Positions 7,120 through 13,814 of a DNA stretch of 14,842 nucleotides are shown piece after piece. The DNA is from DAOTWP01 sp034435675 (GTDB taxonomy: Bacteria; Chloroflexota; Anaerolineae; Aggregatilineales; Phototrophicaceae). The stretch is from the NCBI GenBank assembly GCA_034435675.1, contig DAOTWP010000171.1, positions 1 to 14,842 of the forward strand, given 5' to 3'. The notes beneath the pieces are model-generated. The model searched no databases. It was not told where the DNA came from and saw nothing but the letters and a program-made list of their open reading frames with translations. A program made the position numbers and the translations under genes. Numbering within the stretch: the stretch's first letter is position 1; every line of letters begins with the position of its first letter.

Positions 7120-8250
7120 TCAGGCTTCCAGCAAATTGCGCCGCACTTGTTCGACCAACGCATCGTCTATGCCTGCCATATCGCGCAGATAGGCACGCAC
7201 AGAACCGTAGTGCTGACGGATATAGTCAAAGGTTGCCTGTAGATTTGCCGGATTGGCGACCAGCAGCGGGTAGAGGTCATCAGGACGGACGCCGAAGACA
7301 GCAAATGGTTTGACGACTTTTGCCGCATACTGGCGGAAGCTGAAGTAGTATCGATTGCTGAGCGTGTAATCCGCCAGAATAACTGCTTCGGGTACGTCCA
7401 ACAGTGCGAGCACCAGCGCGCTGGTGACGCCCGCGCGATCCTTTCCAGCGGTGCAGTGAATCACCGCGGGCAGGCTGCGTTCGTTCGCCAACTGGCGCAG
7501 CACTGTGCCGAAGAGCGCGGCGTTGTCGTCAATCAGCACGCGGGTATACGTGTTGAGCATCACCGCTTCAAGCTGTTTTTTGTCAAACAGCAGCACGCGA
7601 AGCTGGCTGGCTTTTGACGGTTCGCTGCGGTTGAAGACCGGCAGATGGGTGTAGTGGATTGGCAGCGTTTCAGGCAGGTTGTCCGGGTCTTCCTGGATTT
7701 CCTCATTGCTGCGCAGGTCGCAGACCAGCCGAATGCCCATTGCTGCCAGTCGTTCGTGATCGCCGGAGGTCAACCCGGTGAGCGAGCCGGAACGAAAGAG
7801 CCTACCCCAGCGTGTACGCTGCCCAGACGCGGTGCGGTAGCCGCCCAGATCGCGGAAGTTGACCGCGCCTTCTAGCGGGACGACTCGTTCTGCGACCAGC
7901 AGGCGTTCGCCATCCAGCGCCGCGCCATCAAACGCCAGTTCAAAATAGTAGCGCCGGGACGGGTCAAGACCGCGCAGCGTGACACTGCCGACTCCGCTGG
8001 CGTGCGCCAGTACGGTCTGGCGGTCAATCGTTTGGGGGGTAGTGCCCGCGTAGATGCGCACCGAACGCGCCTGGTCGCGCCACTGAAGCTCCAGATCACC
8101 GTTATCGCGGCGGAGGACCTGCGCGTCAACGGGGGGTTCTGTCACCAGTGCTTCTGGCGTGGGGTATTCCTGCGGGCGGCGGCGCGCGGCGATTACACCA
8201 GCGACAAACCCCGCAGTACCCAGCATCGCTATCAGCCGCCTCATCATCAT
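7120..8250 (-). CDS. Membrane-anchored tyrosine-protein phosphatase (Y_phosphatase3 type) with N-terminal FN3-like domain
   Basis: This 376-residue protein should hydrolyse phosphotyrosine or related phosphoesters by a cysteine-phosphate mechanism. The P-loop HCTAGKDR is at 265-272, with nucleophile C266 and R272. Other family motifs are NFRDLGGY (131-138), the FRSGSL stretch (152-157) and CDLRS (177-181), as in MptpB-like and bacterial dual-specificity or lipid phosphatases. A single hydrophobic segment at about 5-21 looks like an uncleaved anchor. Residues about 37-125 look like a beta-sandwich fibronectin III-like domain (SVRIYAGTTP, then GLDPSRRYYFELAFDG). Arginines flank the anchor on both sides (R4-R5, R23-R25), so orientation is uncertain, although an extracytoplasmic site fits the FN3-like part. 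The first of three ATGs is used because it is nearest to an AGGA. The gene converges on the anti-sigma gene 15 bp away. Substrate is unknown. Confidence 0.85.
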   Translation of the reverse strand: MMMRRLIAMLGTAGFVAGVIAARRRPQEYPTPEALVTEPPVDAQVLRRDNGDLELQWRDQARSVRIYAGTTPQTIDRQTVLAHASGVGSVTLRGLDPSRRYYFELAFDGAALDGERLLVAERVVPLEGAVNFRDLGGYRTASGQRTRWGRLFRSGSLTGLTSGDHERLAAMGIRLVCDLRSNEEIQEDPDNLPETLPIHYTHLPVFNRSEPSKASQLRVLLFDKKQLEAVMLNTYTRVLIDDNAALFGTVLRQLANERSLPAVIHCTAGKDRAGVTSALVLALLDVPEAVILADYTLSNRYYFSFRQYAAKVVKPFAVFGVRPDDLYPLLVANPANLQATFDYIRQHYGSVRAYLRDMAGIDDALVEQVRRNLLEA

Positions 8251-8299
8251 GGTTGGTCGTTTTCCTGCGCGTGCTGCGCCTTAAATAGTCCCGTCGAGC

Positions 8300-8305
8300 A
8301 TTATA
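8300..8305 (-). promoter_or_regulatory. Candidate -10 element for the phosphatase gene
   Basis: The minus strand reads a perfect TATAAT in the 77-bp gap upstream of the phosphatase. No convincing -35 is visible at 16-18 bases. Transcription would start near 8293, about 43 nt before the ATG. The phosphatase may therefore have its own promoter besides read-through from the upstream gene. Confidence 0.4.
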
Positions 8306-8327
8306 CCCACTGCGGTTGAGCGCTGCT

Positions 8328-9269
8328 TTAGAATTCGCCCGATCGCCCCTGCTGAAGTGGCAGCGTTTGCACCAACGGCAGAATGTGTGCGATCACATCG
8401 GCATCGCTGGACGGCATGGGCACAGCACGAAACAGATACCACTGTTCGGTGTGTTCGACTGCTGCGCCGGGGGCAAGCTCAACCAGCGGTCCCAGCGTTT
8501 CGACTTCGAGCATGCGGTTGTTGGTGAAGGTTTCTACGGCGCTGCCCATATCCGGGTAGGTGGCAGCGGTGCGCGGCGGGTATGTTTTGACGAACAGGTG
8601 GTCACGGTTAGCGTATGCCGCCCAGCCTGCCGTACCGGTCATGCCGATTTTCAGCGGGTCGGGGCGAGTGGCATCCTGCCGCAGCAGGATATAGCGGTCG
8701 CCCCATGTGAAACGCGGGTCACTCATGTCTGTGTATGCCCACAGGACGAGGCTGCCTGACGGGAGCAGGCTTTCCCCATGTGTGCCCTTTGGCGGGTGCG
8801 GGAAGATGCCGACGCCGCCGGGCGCCATGACGGAGAGCGCCCAGGGTGCGAGCCGCACTTCCCAATGCCCCTCGTTGCACAGGCGGTGGATAATCTGTAC
8901 GTGAGCGCGGTCAGGGCTGAGCGTGATTTCCATTGACTTGTGAATACCCGTTGTGGGTTCGGTGGGTTGATCCACATGCACTACACTGCCATGCTGCTCG
9001 ACACTGATGGGGGCATTATCCGGGTAATAGGTGCGCGGGAAAATCTCTGGCGCGTGCCAGAGACGATGACCGCCGTAGATGCGCCACTCGTCACCGCCGG
9101 TTAACCCCAGATATTCCTCGAATTCGCAGAATTCATTATGCTCGCCGCTGAAGCCGAATCGCAAGATGCGCGGGCCGACATCGCCGGTAACCAGCAGCTC
9201 AATCTGTCCGTTAGAGAGCCGGAAGCAGTTGTTCCAGCCTTTGTAGTGCATGCGTTCAAATGACAGCAT
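8328..9269 (-). CDS. DUF4380-like / galactose-mutarotase-fold protein of unknown function
   Basis: This is a 313-residue soluble protein with no signal peptide or membrane segment. From memory it resembles uncharacterised mutarotase-like (DUF4380-type) proteins. The N-terminal half has CFRLSNGQIELLVTGDVGPR (15-34), the opening strands of that beta-sandwich, then GGDEWRIYGGHRLWHAPE (58-75) with conserved aromatic and charged residues that could line a sugar-binding cleft. The C-terminal half has LEVETLGPL (254-262), LAPGA (265-269) and VEHTEQWYLF (271-280), which resemble the closing strands of aldose-epimerase-like proteins. A catalytic role is not proven: it could be an epimerase, a carbohydrate-binding protein or neither. 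AGGT lies about 6 bases before the ATG at 9269. The phosphatase gene follows on the same strand after 77 bp. The family call is moderate; the gene call is strong. Confidence 0.65.
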   Translation of the reverse strand: MLSFERMHYKGWNNCFRLSNGQIELLVTGDVGPRILRFGFSGEHNEFCEFEEYLGLTGGDEWRIYGGHRLWHAPEIFPRTYYPDNAPISVEQHGSVVHVDQPTEPTTGIHKSMEITLSPDRAHVQIIHRLCNEGHWEVRLAPWALSVMAPGGVGIFPHPPKGTHGESLLPSGSLVLWAYTDMSDPRFTWGDRYILLRQDATRPDPLKIGMTGTAGWAAYANRDHLFVKTYPPRTAATYPDMGSAVETFTNNRMLEVETLGPLVELAPGAAVEHTEQWYLFRAVPMPSSDADVIAHILPLVQTLPLQQGRSGEF

Positions 9270-9291
9270 AGGATGACCTGATATTGTCTAT

Positions 9292-9321
9292 ATGGTAAGG
9301 GCTGTGGAATTGTTGTGTCCA
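9292..9321 (-). promoter_or_regulatory. Candidate promoter for the mutarotase-like gene
   Basis: The minus strand reads TGGACA (9321 to 9316; five of six matches to TTGACA), an 18-base spacer, then TACCAT (9297 to 9292; four of six matches to TATAAT). Transcription would start near 9285, leaving a leader of about 16 nt. Weak but reasonably placed. Confidence 0.3.
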
Positions 9322-9323
9322 CA
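9303..9323. promoter_or_regulatory. Candidate operator: inverted repeat in divergent promoter region
   Basis: TGTGGA (9303-9308) and TCCACA (9318-9323) form a perfect six-base inverted repeat with a nine-base spacer. It lies between the -10 elements proposed for the two divergent genes and overlaps both -35 areas. Its position suits a dimeric repressor or activator that controls both genes. No regulator is identified. Confidence 0.3.
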
Positions 9324-9325
9324 CC

Positions 9326-9331
9326 TATAAT
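9326..9331 (+). promoter_or_regulatory. Candidate -10 element for the patatin-like gene
   Basis: TATAAT matches the consensus exactly. The region 17 bases upstream (GTGGAA) is a poor -35, so activation by a bound protein is possible. Transcription from about 9338 would leave a leader of about 27 nt to the ATG at 9365. A start at the upstream TTG (9341) would leave almost no leader. Confidence 0.4.
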
Positions 9332-9364
9332 CGCGCAAGTTTGCTGACAACGCCAGAGGGGAAG

Positions 9365-10210
9365 ATGAAGAGGGCAATTGTTTGTGGGTCAGGCGGGTTT
9401 CGCACGGTGTTTATTCAGGGGGTACTCAGCGCGTTTGAAAGTGCCGGATTGCGCGCCGATGCTTACGCGGGTACATCGGCTTCGGCAACGGTGGCGGCGT
9501 ATGCGGCAATCGGGCAGAGCAATATCTCCGGCATTAATTACTGGAAAGAGTCGATTGATCTGAAGCGCCAGCCGGGTAAGGGGATGAGCGATGTCATGTT
9601 TGCGATCCTGCGCGACTGGGGTGCGCCGCTGCGGGCGACGCTGTTCGATCCAGGTATGCCGCGCTTTTTTGTGCCGGCGAGTGCCGTAATTACGCCGGAG
9701 GCAGAGGAGCAAACGCAGGGCAGCGGCGCGCGGCGGTTGGGGCGCACACTGCTGCTGGCGGCGGCAAAGGGCGATGCAAGCTGGGCGCGGGCGAATCTGG
9801 CGCTGCGCCTGTTTGACACGCATGCGGCGGACGCCGAACTACGGCTGACGCCGGAGAATCTCGACGCGGTGATGTATGCCTCGACGCGGATGCTGCATGC
9901 GTGGGATGTGCCCGCCGCGATTGCGGGCGGCGCGTATGTGGATGCGTCGTATACCTGCGCGATTCCCGCGCTGGAGGTTGCGGCGCTGGGGTATGATGAG
10001 GTTATCGCAATCTCGGCGGATCCAGGTCCGGTTTATCGTGACCTGTTCCGTTCCGGTGTTGTGCCGGAGACGCCCCCGTTTCGGATCATTCGCCCGGCGG
10101 TTGACCCGGCACAGAGTGGGGCGGACTTCACCGAGGCGACGCATGAAGGACTGGAAGCGGTGTTCCAGCATGGGCAGGAGCAGGGTAAAGTTTTTATCGG
10201 GGATTTATGA
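9365..10210 (+). CDS. Patatin-like phospholipase family protein
   Basis: This 281-residue protein with no obvious signal peptide resembles patatin-fold serine acyl hydrolases. The glycine-rich oxyanion-hole segment CGSGGFR is at 7-13, the nucleophile elbow AGTSASA at 35-41 (Ser38), and the likely catalytic Asp193 in AYVDAS at 190-195. Patatins normally have G-x-S-x-G; here the last glycine is serine (GTSAS), and the Asp motif is D-A rather than D-G. The Ser-Asp dyad is intact, so activity is plausible but not certain. The ATG at 9365 follows an AGAGGGG-type ribosome site. An in-frame TTG at 9341 is less likely because no such site precedes it. The response-regulator gene follows after 76 bp on the same strand, with no terminator visible between. 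Lipid substrate and localisation are unknown. Confidence 0.8.
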   Translation: MKRAIVCGSGGFRTVFIQGVLSAFESAGLRADAYAGTSASATVAAYAAIGQSNISGINYWKESIDLKRQPGKGMSDVMFAILRDWGAPLRATLFDPGMPRFFVPASAVITPEAEEQTQGSGARRLGRTLLLAAAKGDASWARANLALRLFDTHAADAELRLTPENLDAVMYASTRMLHAWDVPAAIAGGAYVDASYTCAIPALEVAALGYDEVIAISADPGPVYRDLFRSGVVPETPPFRIIRPAVDPAQSGADFTEATHEGLEAVFQHGQEQGKVFIGDL

Positions 10211-10286
10211 GTCGCGGCATAAGCGCTGTGTAATGAATTCGGCATAGGCTGCGTCCAGAGTGGCAGTGCTGGAGGACAATGGTGAG

Positions 10287-11027
10287 ATGGAAAACACGAT
10301 GAGCAAGCCACAGACGGTGTTGATTGCCGACGATGAAATGACCGTGCGCGATGTGGTGCGGCGTTATCTGGAACGTGAAGGCTACCGGGTGATTGAGGCG
10401 GATACGGGTCCCCGTACTCTGCAAGCGCTGTACCAGAATACACCTGATCTGCTGCTGCTGGATGTGATGCTGCCGGGGCTGGATGGTTTTTCGGTGATGC
10501 GTTCGCTGCACGATCCGGTTGATGAGCAGCGGGCGGCAATTGTGCGCAACCTGCCGGTGATCATGCTTACAGCGCGCACGACAGAAGATGACCGGATTGC
10601 CGGGTTTGAACTGGGTGTGGATGATTATGTGGTCAAGCCGTTCAGCCCGCGCGAACTGGTCATGCGGGTGCGGGCGGTGCTGCGGCGCAGTAGTACTGAG
10701 CAGCAGTCCGGTGCGCTGGAAACACAACCGGCGCTGGAGTTCAACGATCTGCGCCTTGAGCCGAGCACGCGCAGTGTCACACGCGCGGGGGAACCGGTGG
10801 TGTTAACCGCCAAGGAATTTGAACTATTGTGGTTCATGGCACGTTATCCCCGGCAGGTGTTTACCCGCACGCAGTTGCTGGATCAAGTGTGGGGGTATGA
10901 GTTTTTCGGGGATGAGAGCACCGTGACCGTGCATATTCACCGACTGCGCGAGAAGATCGAACCGAATCCTGCGCAGCCGACCTATATACATACCGTCTGG
11001 GGTGTAGGGTATAAGTTTGAGGCGTAA
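10287..11027 (+). CDS. OmpR/PhoB-family DNA-binding response regulator
   Basis: This 246-residue transcription regulator is the likely partner of the histidine kinase directly downstream. Its receiver domain (about 10-132) has acidic residues D15-D16, phospho-acceptor D59 in LLLLDVMLPG, T95 in IMLTAR and K117 in VVKPFSP. Between helix 3 and strand 4 (about 74-89) there is a slightly longer loop than usual (HDPVDEQRAAIVRN). The C-terminal winged helix (about 148-245) has LTAKEFELLWFMARYP, the recognition region STVTVHIHRLREKIE, and the wing TVWGVGYKFEA that closes OmpR-type domains. The ATG at 10287 is preferred over a GTG at 10260 because GGAGGA is at 10271-10276; an ATG at 10299 is a less likely alternative. 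The stop overlaps the kinase start by one base (TAATG). Target genes are not visible. Confidence 0.93.
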   Translation: MENTMSKPQTVLIADDEMTVRDVVRRYLEREGYRVIEADTGPRTLQALYQNTPDLLLLDVMLPGLDGFSVMRSLHDPVDEQRAAIVRNLPVIMLTARTTEDDRIAGFELGVDDYVVKPFSPRELVMRVRAVLRRSSTEQQSGALETQPALEFNDLRLEPSTRSVTRAGEPVVLTAKEFELLWFMARYPRQVFTRTQLLDQVWGYEFFGDESTVTVHIHRLREKIEPNPAQPTYIHTVWGVGYKFEA

Positions 11028-12322
11028 TGCGTATTCGTGGGCATAAACTGAGTCCACTGCTGCTGCTGCTGCTGGGCGTTGGGTTGGCGCTTGGCGTGGC
11101 GGTGCTGTTTGTCAGCCTGACACTGAATTTCGCGCAGTATGAGCTTGCTTCGCTGGTGACGTTCATGACTGCCAGCGGCGTTACCACTGTTGTGCTGGCA
11201 TATCTGATCTATCAGCAGGGCATGGTGCGCTGGTTTTCCAGCCTGCGTGGTGCTCTGCTGACCAGCATTATCATTACCGTGCTGCTGGTGCTGCCGAATG
11301 TCTGGGTGACGGCGCAGTTGATGTTTATCAACGAGCAGGACTTCTACCTGACAACTGCGCTGCTGATTTTCGCAGGGATTACGTCGGTAAGCTTTGGGCT
11401 GTATGTTGCCAGCGCGCTGGTGATACGCATTCGGGCGCTTTCTGGTGCGGCGGAGTCGCTGGCGCAGGGGCGGCTGGAAACGCGGCTGGAGGTGGTCGGC
11501 AAGGATGAACTTGCCGATTTTGCGCGCACATTCAACTGGATGGCGGAGCGCTTGCAGCAGCTTGACGAGCAGAAGCGCATGGTCGAGCAGACGCGCCGTG
11601 ATCTGATTGCCGGGGTATCGCATGACTTGCGCACACCGCTGACATCCATCCGGGTGATGCTTGAGGCGCTTGCTGACGGGGTGGCGAACGACCCGCAGAC
11701 GATGACGCGCTATATCAACCAGTCACTGATCGAAGTTGATAACCTGAGCCACCTGATTGATGATTTGTTTCAGCTTGCGCAGTTGGATGCCGGGCATGTC
11801 GAGATGCAGACAGACGTGTATTCGCTGCGTGACCTGATCTCCGATACATTGAGCAGTGTGCGCGTGCGTGCCGAGCAGCGCGGGCTGCGTCTGAACGTGC
11901 GCATGGCAGACGATGTTGATCCGGTTTGCATGGCACCGGACAAGATTCAGCGTGTGTTGTATAACCTGCTGGACAACGCGCTGCGCTACACGCCGCAGGG
12001 GGGTATTATCACGCTGACGGCGAGGCGGCGTGACCGGCAGATTGAGGTGGAGGTGCATAATACCGGAGCGGTCATTCCGCCCGAACACCTGCCGAACATC
12101 TTCAACAGTTTTTACCGGGTGGAGACTTCGCGGGCGCAGTCTGACGATGGACACCGCAGTACGGGGTTGGGGTTGGCGATTGCACGTGGGTTTGTAGAGG
12201 CGCATGGCGGCAGTATTCAAGCGGAGAGCAGCGCTGAAGCCGGCACCATCTTTCGCTTTGTGATTCCGCGTGGCAGTGTCACGCAGGTCAGCGTCAAGCC
12301 GCGCCGGGCAGCGCCGCGCTGA
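11027..12322 (+). CDS. Sensor histidine kinase with four predicted membrane helices
   Basis: This 431-residue membrane kinase forms a two-component system with the preceding regulator. Hydrophobic segments at about 9-33, 42-62, 75-97 and 108-134 leave only short outer loops, so sensing may occur in or near the membrane. A HAMP linker follows (about 134-186; RALSGAAESLAQGRLETR). The HisKA dimerisation domain has the H-box GVSHDLRTPLTSIR with H199. The HATPase domain has the N-box NLLDNALRYTP (N313, N317), a G1-like NTGAVIP (345-351), an F-box-like NIFNSFYR and the G2 box STGLGLAIARGF (378-389). The G1 aspartate is asparagine and the usual second glycine is valine. I recall NTG variants from active kinases, so this is not proof of inactivity. 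One-base overlap with the regulator indicates translational coupling. The stimulus is unknown. Confidence 0.92.
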   Translation: MRIRGHKLSPLLLLLLGVGLALGVAVLFVSLTLNFAQYELASLVTFMTASGVTTVVLAYLIYQQGMVRWFSSLRGALLTSIIITVLLVLPNVWVTAQLMFINEQDFYLTTALLIFAGITSVSFGLYVASALVIRIRALSGAAESLAQGRLETRLEVVGKDELADFARTFNWMAERLQQLDEQKRMVEQTRRDLIAGVSHDLRTPLTSIRVMLEALADGVANDPQTMTRYINQSLIEVDNLSHLIDDLFQLAQLDAGHVEMQTDVYSLRDLISDTLSSVRVRAEQRGLRLNVRMADDVDPVCMAPDKIQRVLYNLLDNALRYTPQGGIITLTARRRDRQIEVEVHNTGAVIPPEHLPNIFNSFYRVETSRAQSDDGHRSTGLGLAIARGFVEAHGGSIQAESSAEAGTIFRFVIPRGSVTQVSVKPRRAAPR

Positions 12323-12335
12323 GCATACGCGCTGC
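12308..12335 (+). terminator. Weak hairpin at the end of the kinase gene
   Basis: GCAGCGC (12308-12314) and GCGCTGC (12329-12335) form a seven-base inverted repeat with a 14-base loop spanning the stop codon of the kinase. There is no T-run afterwards, so intrinsic termination is doubtful. Confidence 0.2.
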
Positions 12336-12348
12336 TAGGATGGCACTA

Positions 12349-12377
12349 TTGAGCCTGCGGCACGAACAGGTTATGAT
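12349..12377 (+). promoter_or_regulatory. Candidate sigma-70-type promoter for the MFS gene
   Basis: TTGAGC (12349-12354), a 17-base spacer and TATGAT (12372-12377) give four of six and five of six matches to consensus at ideal spacing. Transcription would start near 12384, just upstream of the palindromic element, so the element would lie entirely in the 5' leader of the MFS mRNA. Confidence 0.5.
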
Positions 12378-12396
12378 GAAATGAGTTACCTCGCGT

Positions 12397-12495
12397 TCTA
12401 AGTACAAGCACATTGAAAATGTCGGATGCAGGCGCGGGTCTCAGACCCGCCCCTACGGGAAACAATCCCGCGAGATTTCCTTGGTTGTACTTAGA
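12397..12495. mobile_element. MITE-like palindromic element (non-coding, about 99 bp)
   Basis: Perfect 11-bp terminal inverted repeats, TCTAAGTACAA (12397-12407) and TTGTACTTAGA (12485-12495), bound the element. Inside are two hairpins: GCGGGTCT-C-AGACCCGC (12434-12450) and CGGGA-aacaa-TCCCG (12456-12470). The TA at 12399-12400 and at 12492-12493 would fit a TA target duplication flanking AGTACAA/TTGTACT ends, as in IS630/Tc1-type MITEs. From memory, the GCGGGTCT...AGACCCGCCCCTAC core resembles a palindromic repeat scattered in several bacterial genomes. No transposase is present, so movement would depend on an enzyme elsewhere. Only one copy is in the window, so repeat status is unproven. 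Confidence 0.5.
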
Positions 12496-12523
12496 GTCCA
12501 TCAGACTGGATTACTCACGAATC

Positions 12524-13753
12524 ATGTTCAATCGCAAACTGGCTTTGCTGCTCATCGCCTATGCGGCGTTTATTGTTATTGGTCTGGGTTCCACGCTGCT
12601 GAATATTGCGTGGCAAGGGGTGCCCGGCAATTCGATGCAAGAAACCTTTGGGGAGCCGCTCGACTCTGTTGGGGTGCTGCTGTTTGCCGGGACCGTCGGC
12701 GGGCTGGTAATGGCGTTTGTCAGTGGGCGGGTCATCGGGCGGTTTGGTATTGGCGCGATGGTGGTAGTGGGTTCGCTGTTTGGCGCGGTGGGCGCGTTTG
12801 GGCATGCCGTGCTGCCGCTATGGATTCCGGTGCTGCTGCTGGCATTTGTGCTCAGTCTGGGTACGTTTGCGATTGATATGGGCATGAACAACTTTATCTC
12901 GGTCAATTACAGCGCGGGACGGCTGAACTGGCTGCATGCCTGTTTTGGCATTGGGGCAACCATTGGACCGACTCTGGTGACATGGCTGGTGATTACCACT
13001 GGGCAGCCCTGGCAGTTTTCGTATGCGCTGATTGGCGTTTTATGGCTGGTGGTGGCGGGGTTGTTCGCGCTGACGTACAAGCACTGGACGATTGCGCCGA
13101 CCAAAACACAGGAAGTTCATGCCGTGCAGGTCGCGCCTGTACGCGAATCGCTGCGTGTGCCTGTGGTGTGGGTGGGATTGACGCTGTTCTTCCTGTACGG
13201 CGGAGTTGAGTTCGGCACGGGGCAGATGGCATACACGCTGCTGACTGACGGGCGCGGGCTGACCGGGGAAGTCGCGGGGCTGTGGGTAAGCTGGTACTGG
13301 GGAAGTTTTACGATTGGGCGTATTGTCTCCGGTGTGCTGGCGGATCGCGTGCAGCTGCGTTTGTTGATGCGCACGGCGAATGTGGCGATGCTGGTTGGCA
13401 TGGCGCTGATTCTGTTCAACCTTGGTGAAGGCATAACGCTGGCAGGGCTGCTGCTGCTGGGTTTCTCGCTGGCACCGATGTTCCCCACGCTGATCGCGCA
13501 GACTGCCGGGCGTGTAGGGCTGCGTCATGCGCCGAATGCCATCGGCTTTCAGGTGGGGCTGACCGGGTTGGGCATTGCCTTTGTTCCCTGGTTCTCCGGG
13601 GTGCTGCTGGAACGCTTGCAGATGCCGGTGGAGATTATCCCGGTGATTCTGATGATCGGCGCGGTGCTGGTTTTTTCTCTGCACGAGCTGCTGTTGTGGA
13701 ATGACCGGCGGCAGGTGAAGGTTATCCCGGCGGTGCAGCCCGCAGGCGACTAA
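12524..13753 (+). CDS. Major facilitator superfamily permease
   Basis: This 409-residue polytopic inner-membrane transporter has about 12 hydrophobic segments in two halves, joined by a hydrophilic loop at about 184-212. Loop 2-3 has GRVIGRFG (68-75), matching MFS motif A, and the second half has a corresponding GRIVSGVLADRVQLR (265-279). The helix 4-5 region, DMGMNN (118-123) and NWLHACFGIGATIGP (135-149), recalls FucP-like sugar permeases and related uncharacterised MFS proteins, but the substrate cannot be assigned. A TTG at 12413 would extend the frame by 37 residues, but that stretch is encoded by the palindromic element and precedes the normal first helix, so I use the ATG at 12524. That ATG has no strong ribosome-binding site. 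The gene converges on the P-type ATPase gene. Confidence 0.85.
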   Translation: MFNRKLALLLIAYAAFIVIGLGSTLLNIAWQGVPGNSMQETFGEPLDSVGVLLFAGTVGGLVMAFVSGRVIGRFGIGAMVVVGSLFGAVGAFGHAVLPLWIPVLLLAFVLSLGTFAIDMGMNNFISVNYSAGRLNWLHACFGIGATIGPTLVTWLVITTGQPWQFSYALIGVLWLVVAGLFALTYKHWTIAPTKTQEVHAVQVAPVRESLRVPVVWVGLTLFFLYGGVEFGTGQMAYTLLTDGRGLTGEVAGLWVSWYWGSFTIGRIVSGVLADRVQLRLLMRTANVAMLVGMALILFNLGEGITLAGLLLLGFSLAPMFPTLIAQTAGRVGLRHAPNAIGFQVGLTGLGIAFVPWFSGVLLERLQMPVEIIPVILMIGAVLVFSLHELLLWNDRRQVKVIPAVQPAGD

Positions 13754-13768
13754 GCGCAGTCCGAAGTG

Positions 13769-13797
13769 TGCGCATACCCCGCAGCAGGGTGTGTGCA
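13769..13797. terminator. Hairpin between convergent genes, possible bidirectional terminator
   Basis: TGCGCATACCC (13769-13779) pairs with GGGTGTGTGCA (13787-13797) around a seven-base loop. As RNA from the plus strand it gives 11 pairs including two G-U wobbles. It sits in the 61-bp gap between the stops of the convergent MFS and ATPase genes. No clear T-tract follows on either strand, so its strength is uncertain. Confidence 0.4.
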
Positions 13798-13814
13798 GTC
13801 CATTGTTGCTCTGC

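Noticed and set aside
10216..10246. Two GGCATA copies upstream of the response regulator as a possible autoregulatory direct repeat
   Set aside because: The copies are only six bases long and 25 bases apart, not the 10-11 base spacing usual for OmpR-type boxes.
10982..11623. 213-codon minus-strand frame opposite the histidine kinase
   Set aside because: Gln/His/Arg-rich antisense shadow of the kinase membrane region.
12413..12523. N-terminal extension of the MFS protein from a TTG
   Set aside because: The stretch is encoded by the palindromic element, has no ribosome site, and precedes a normal first membrane helix starting after the ATG at 12524.
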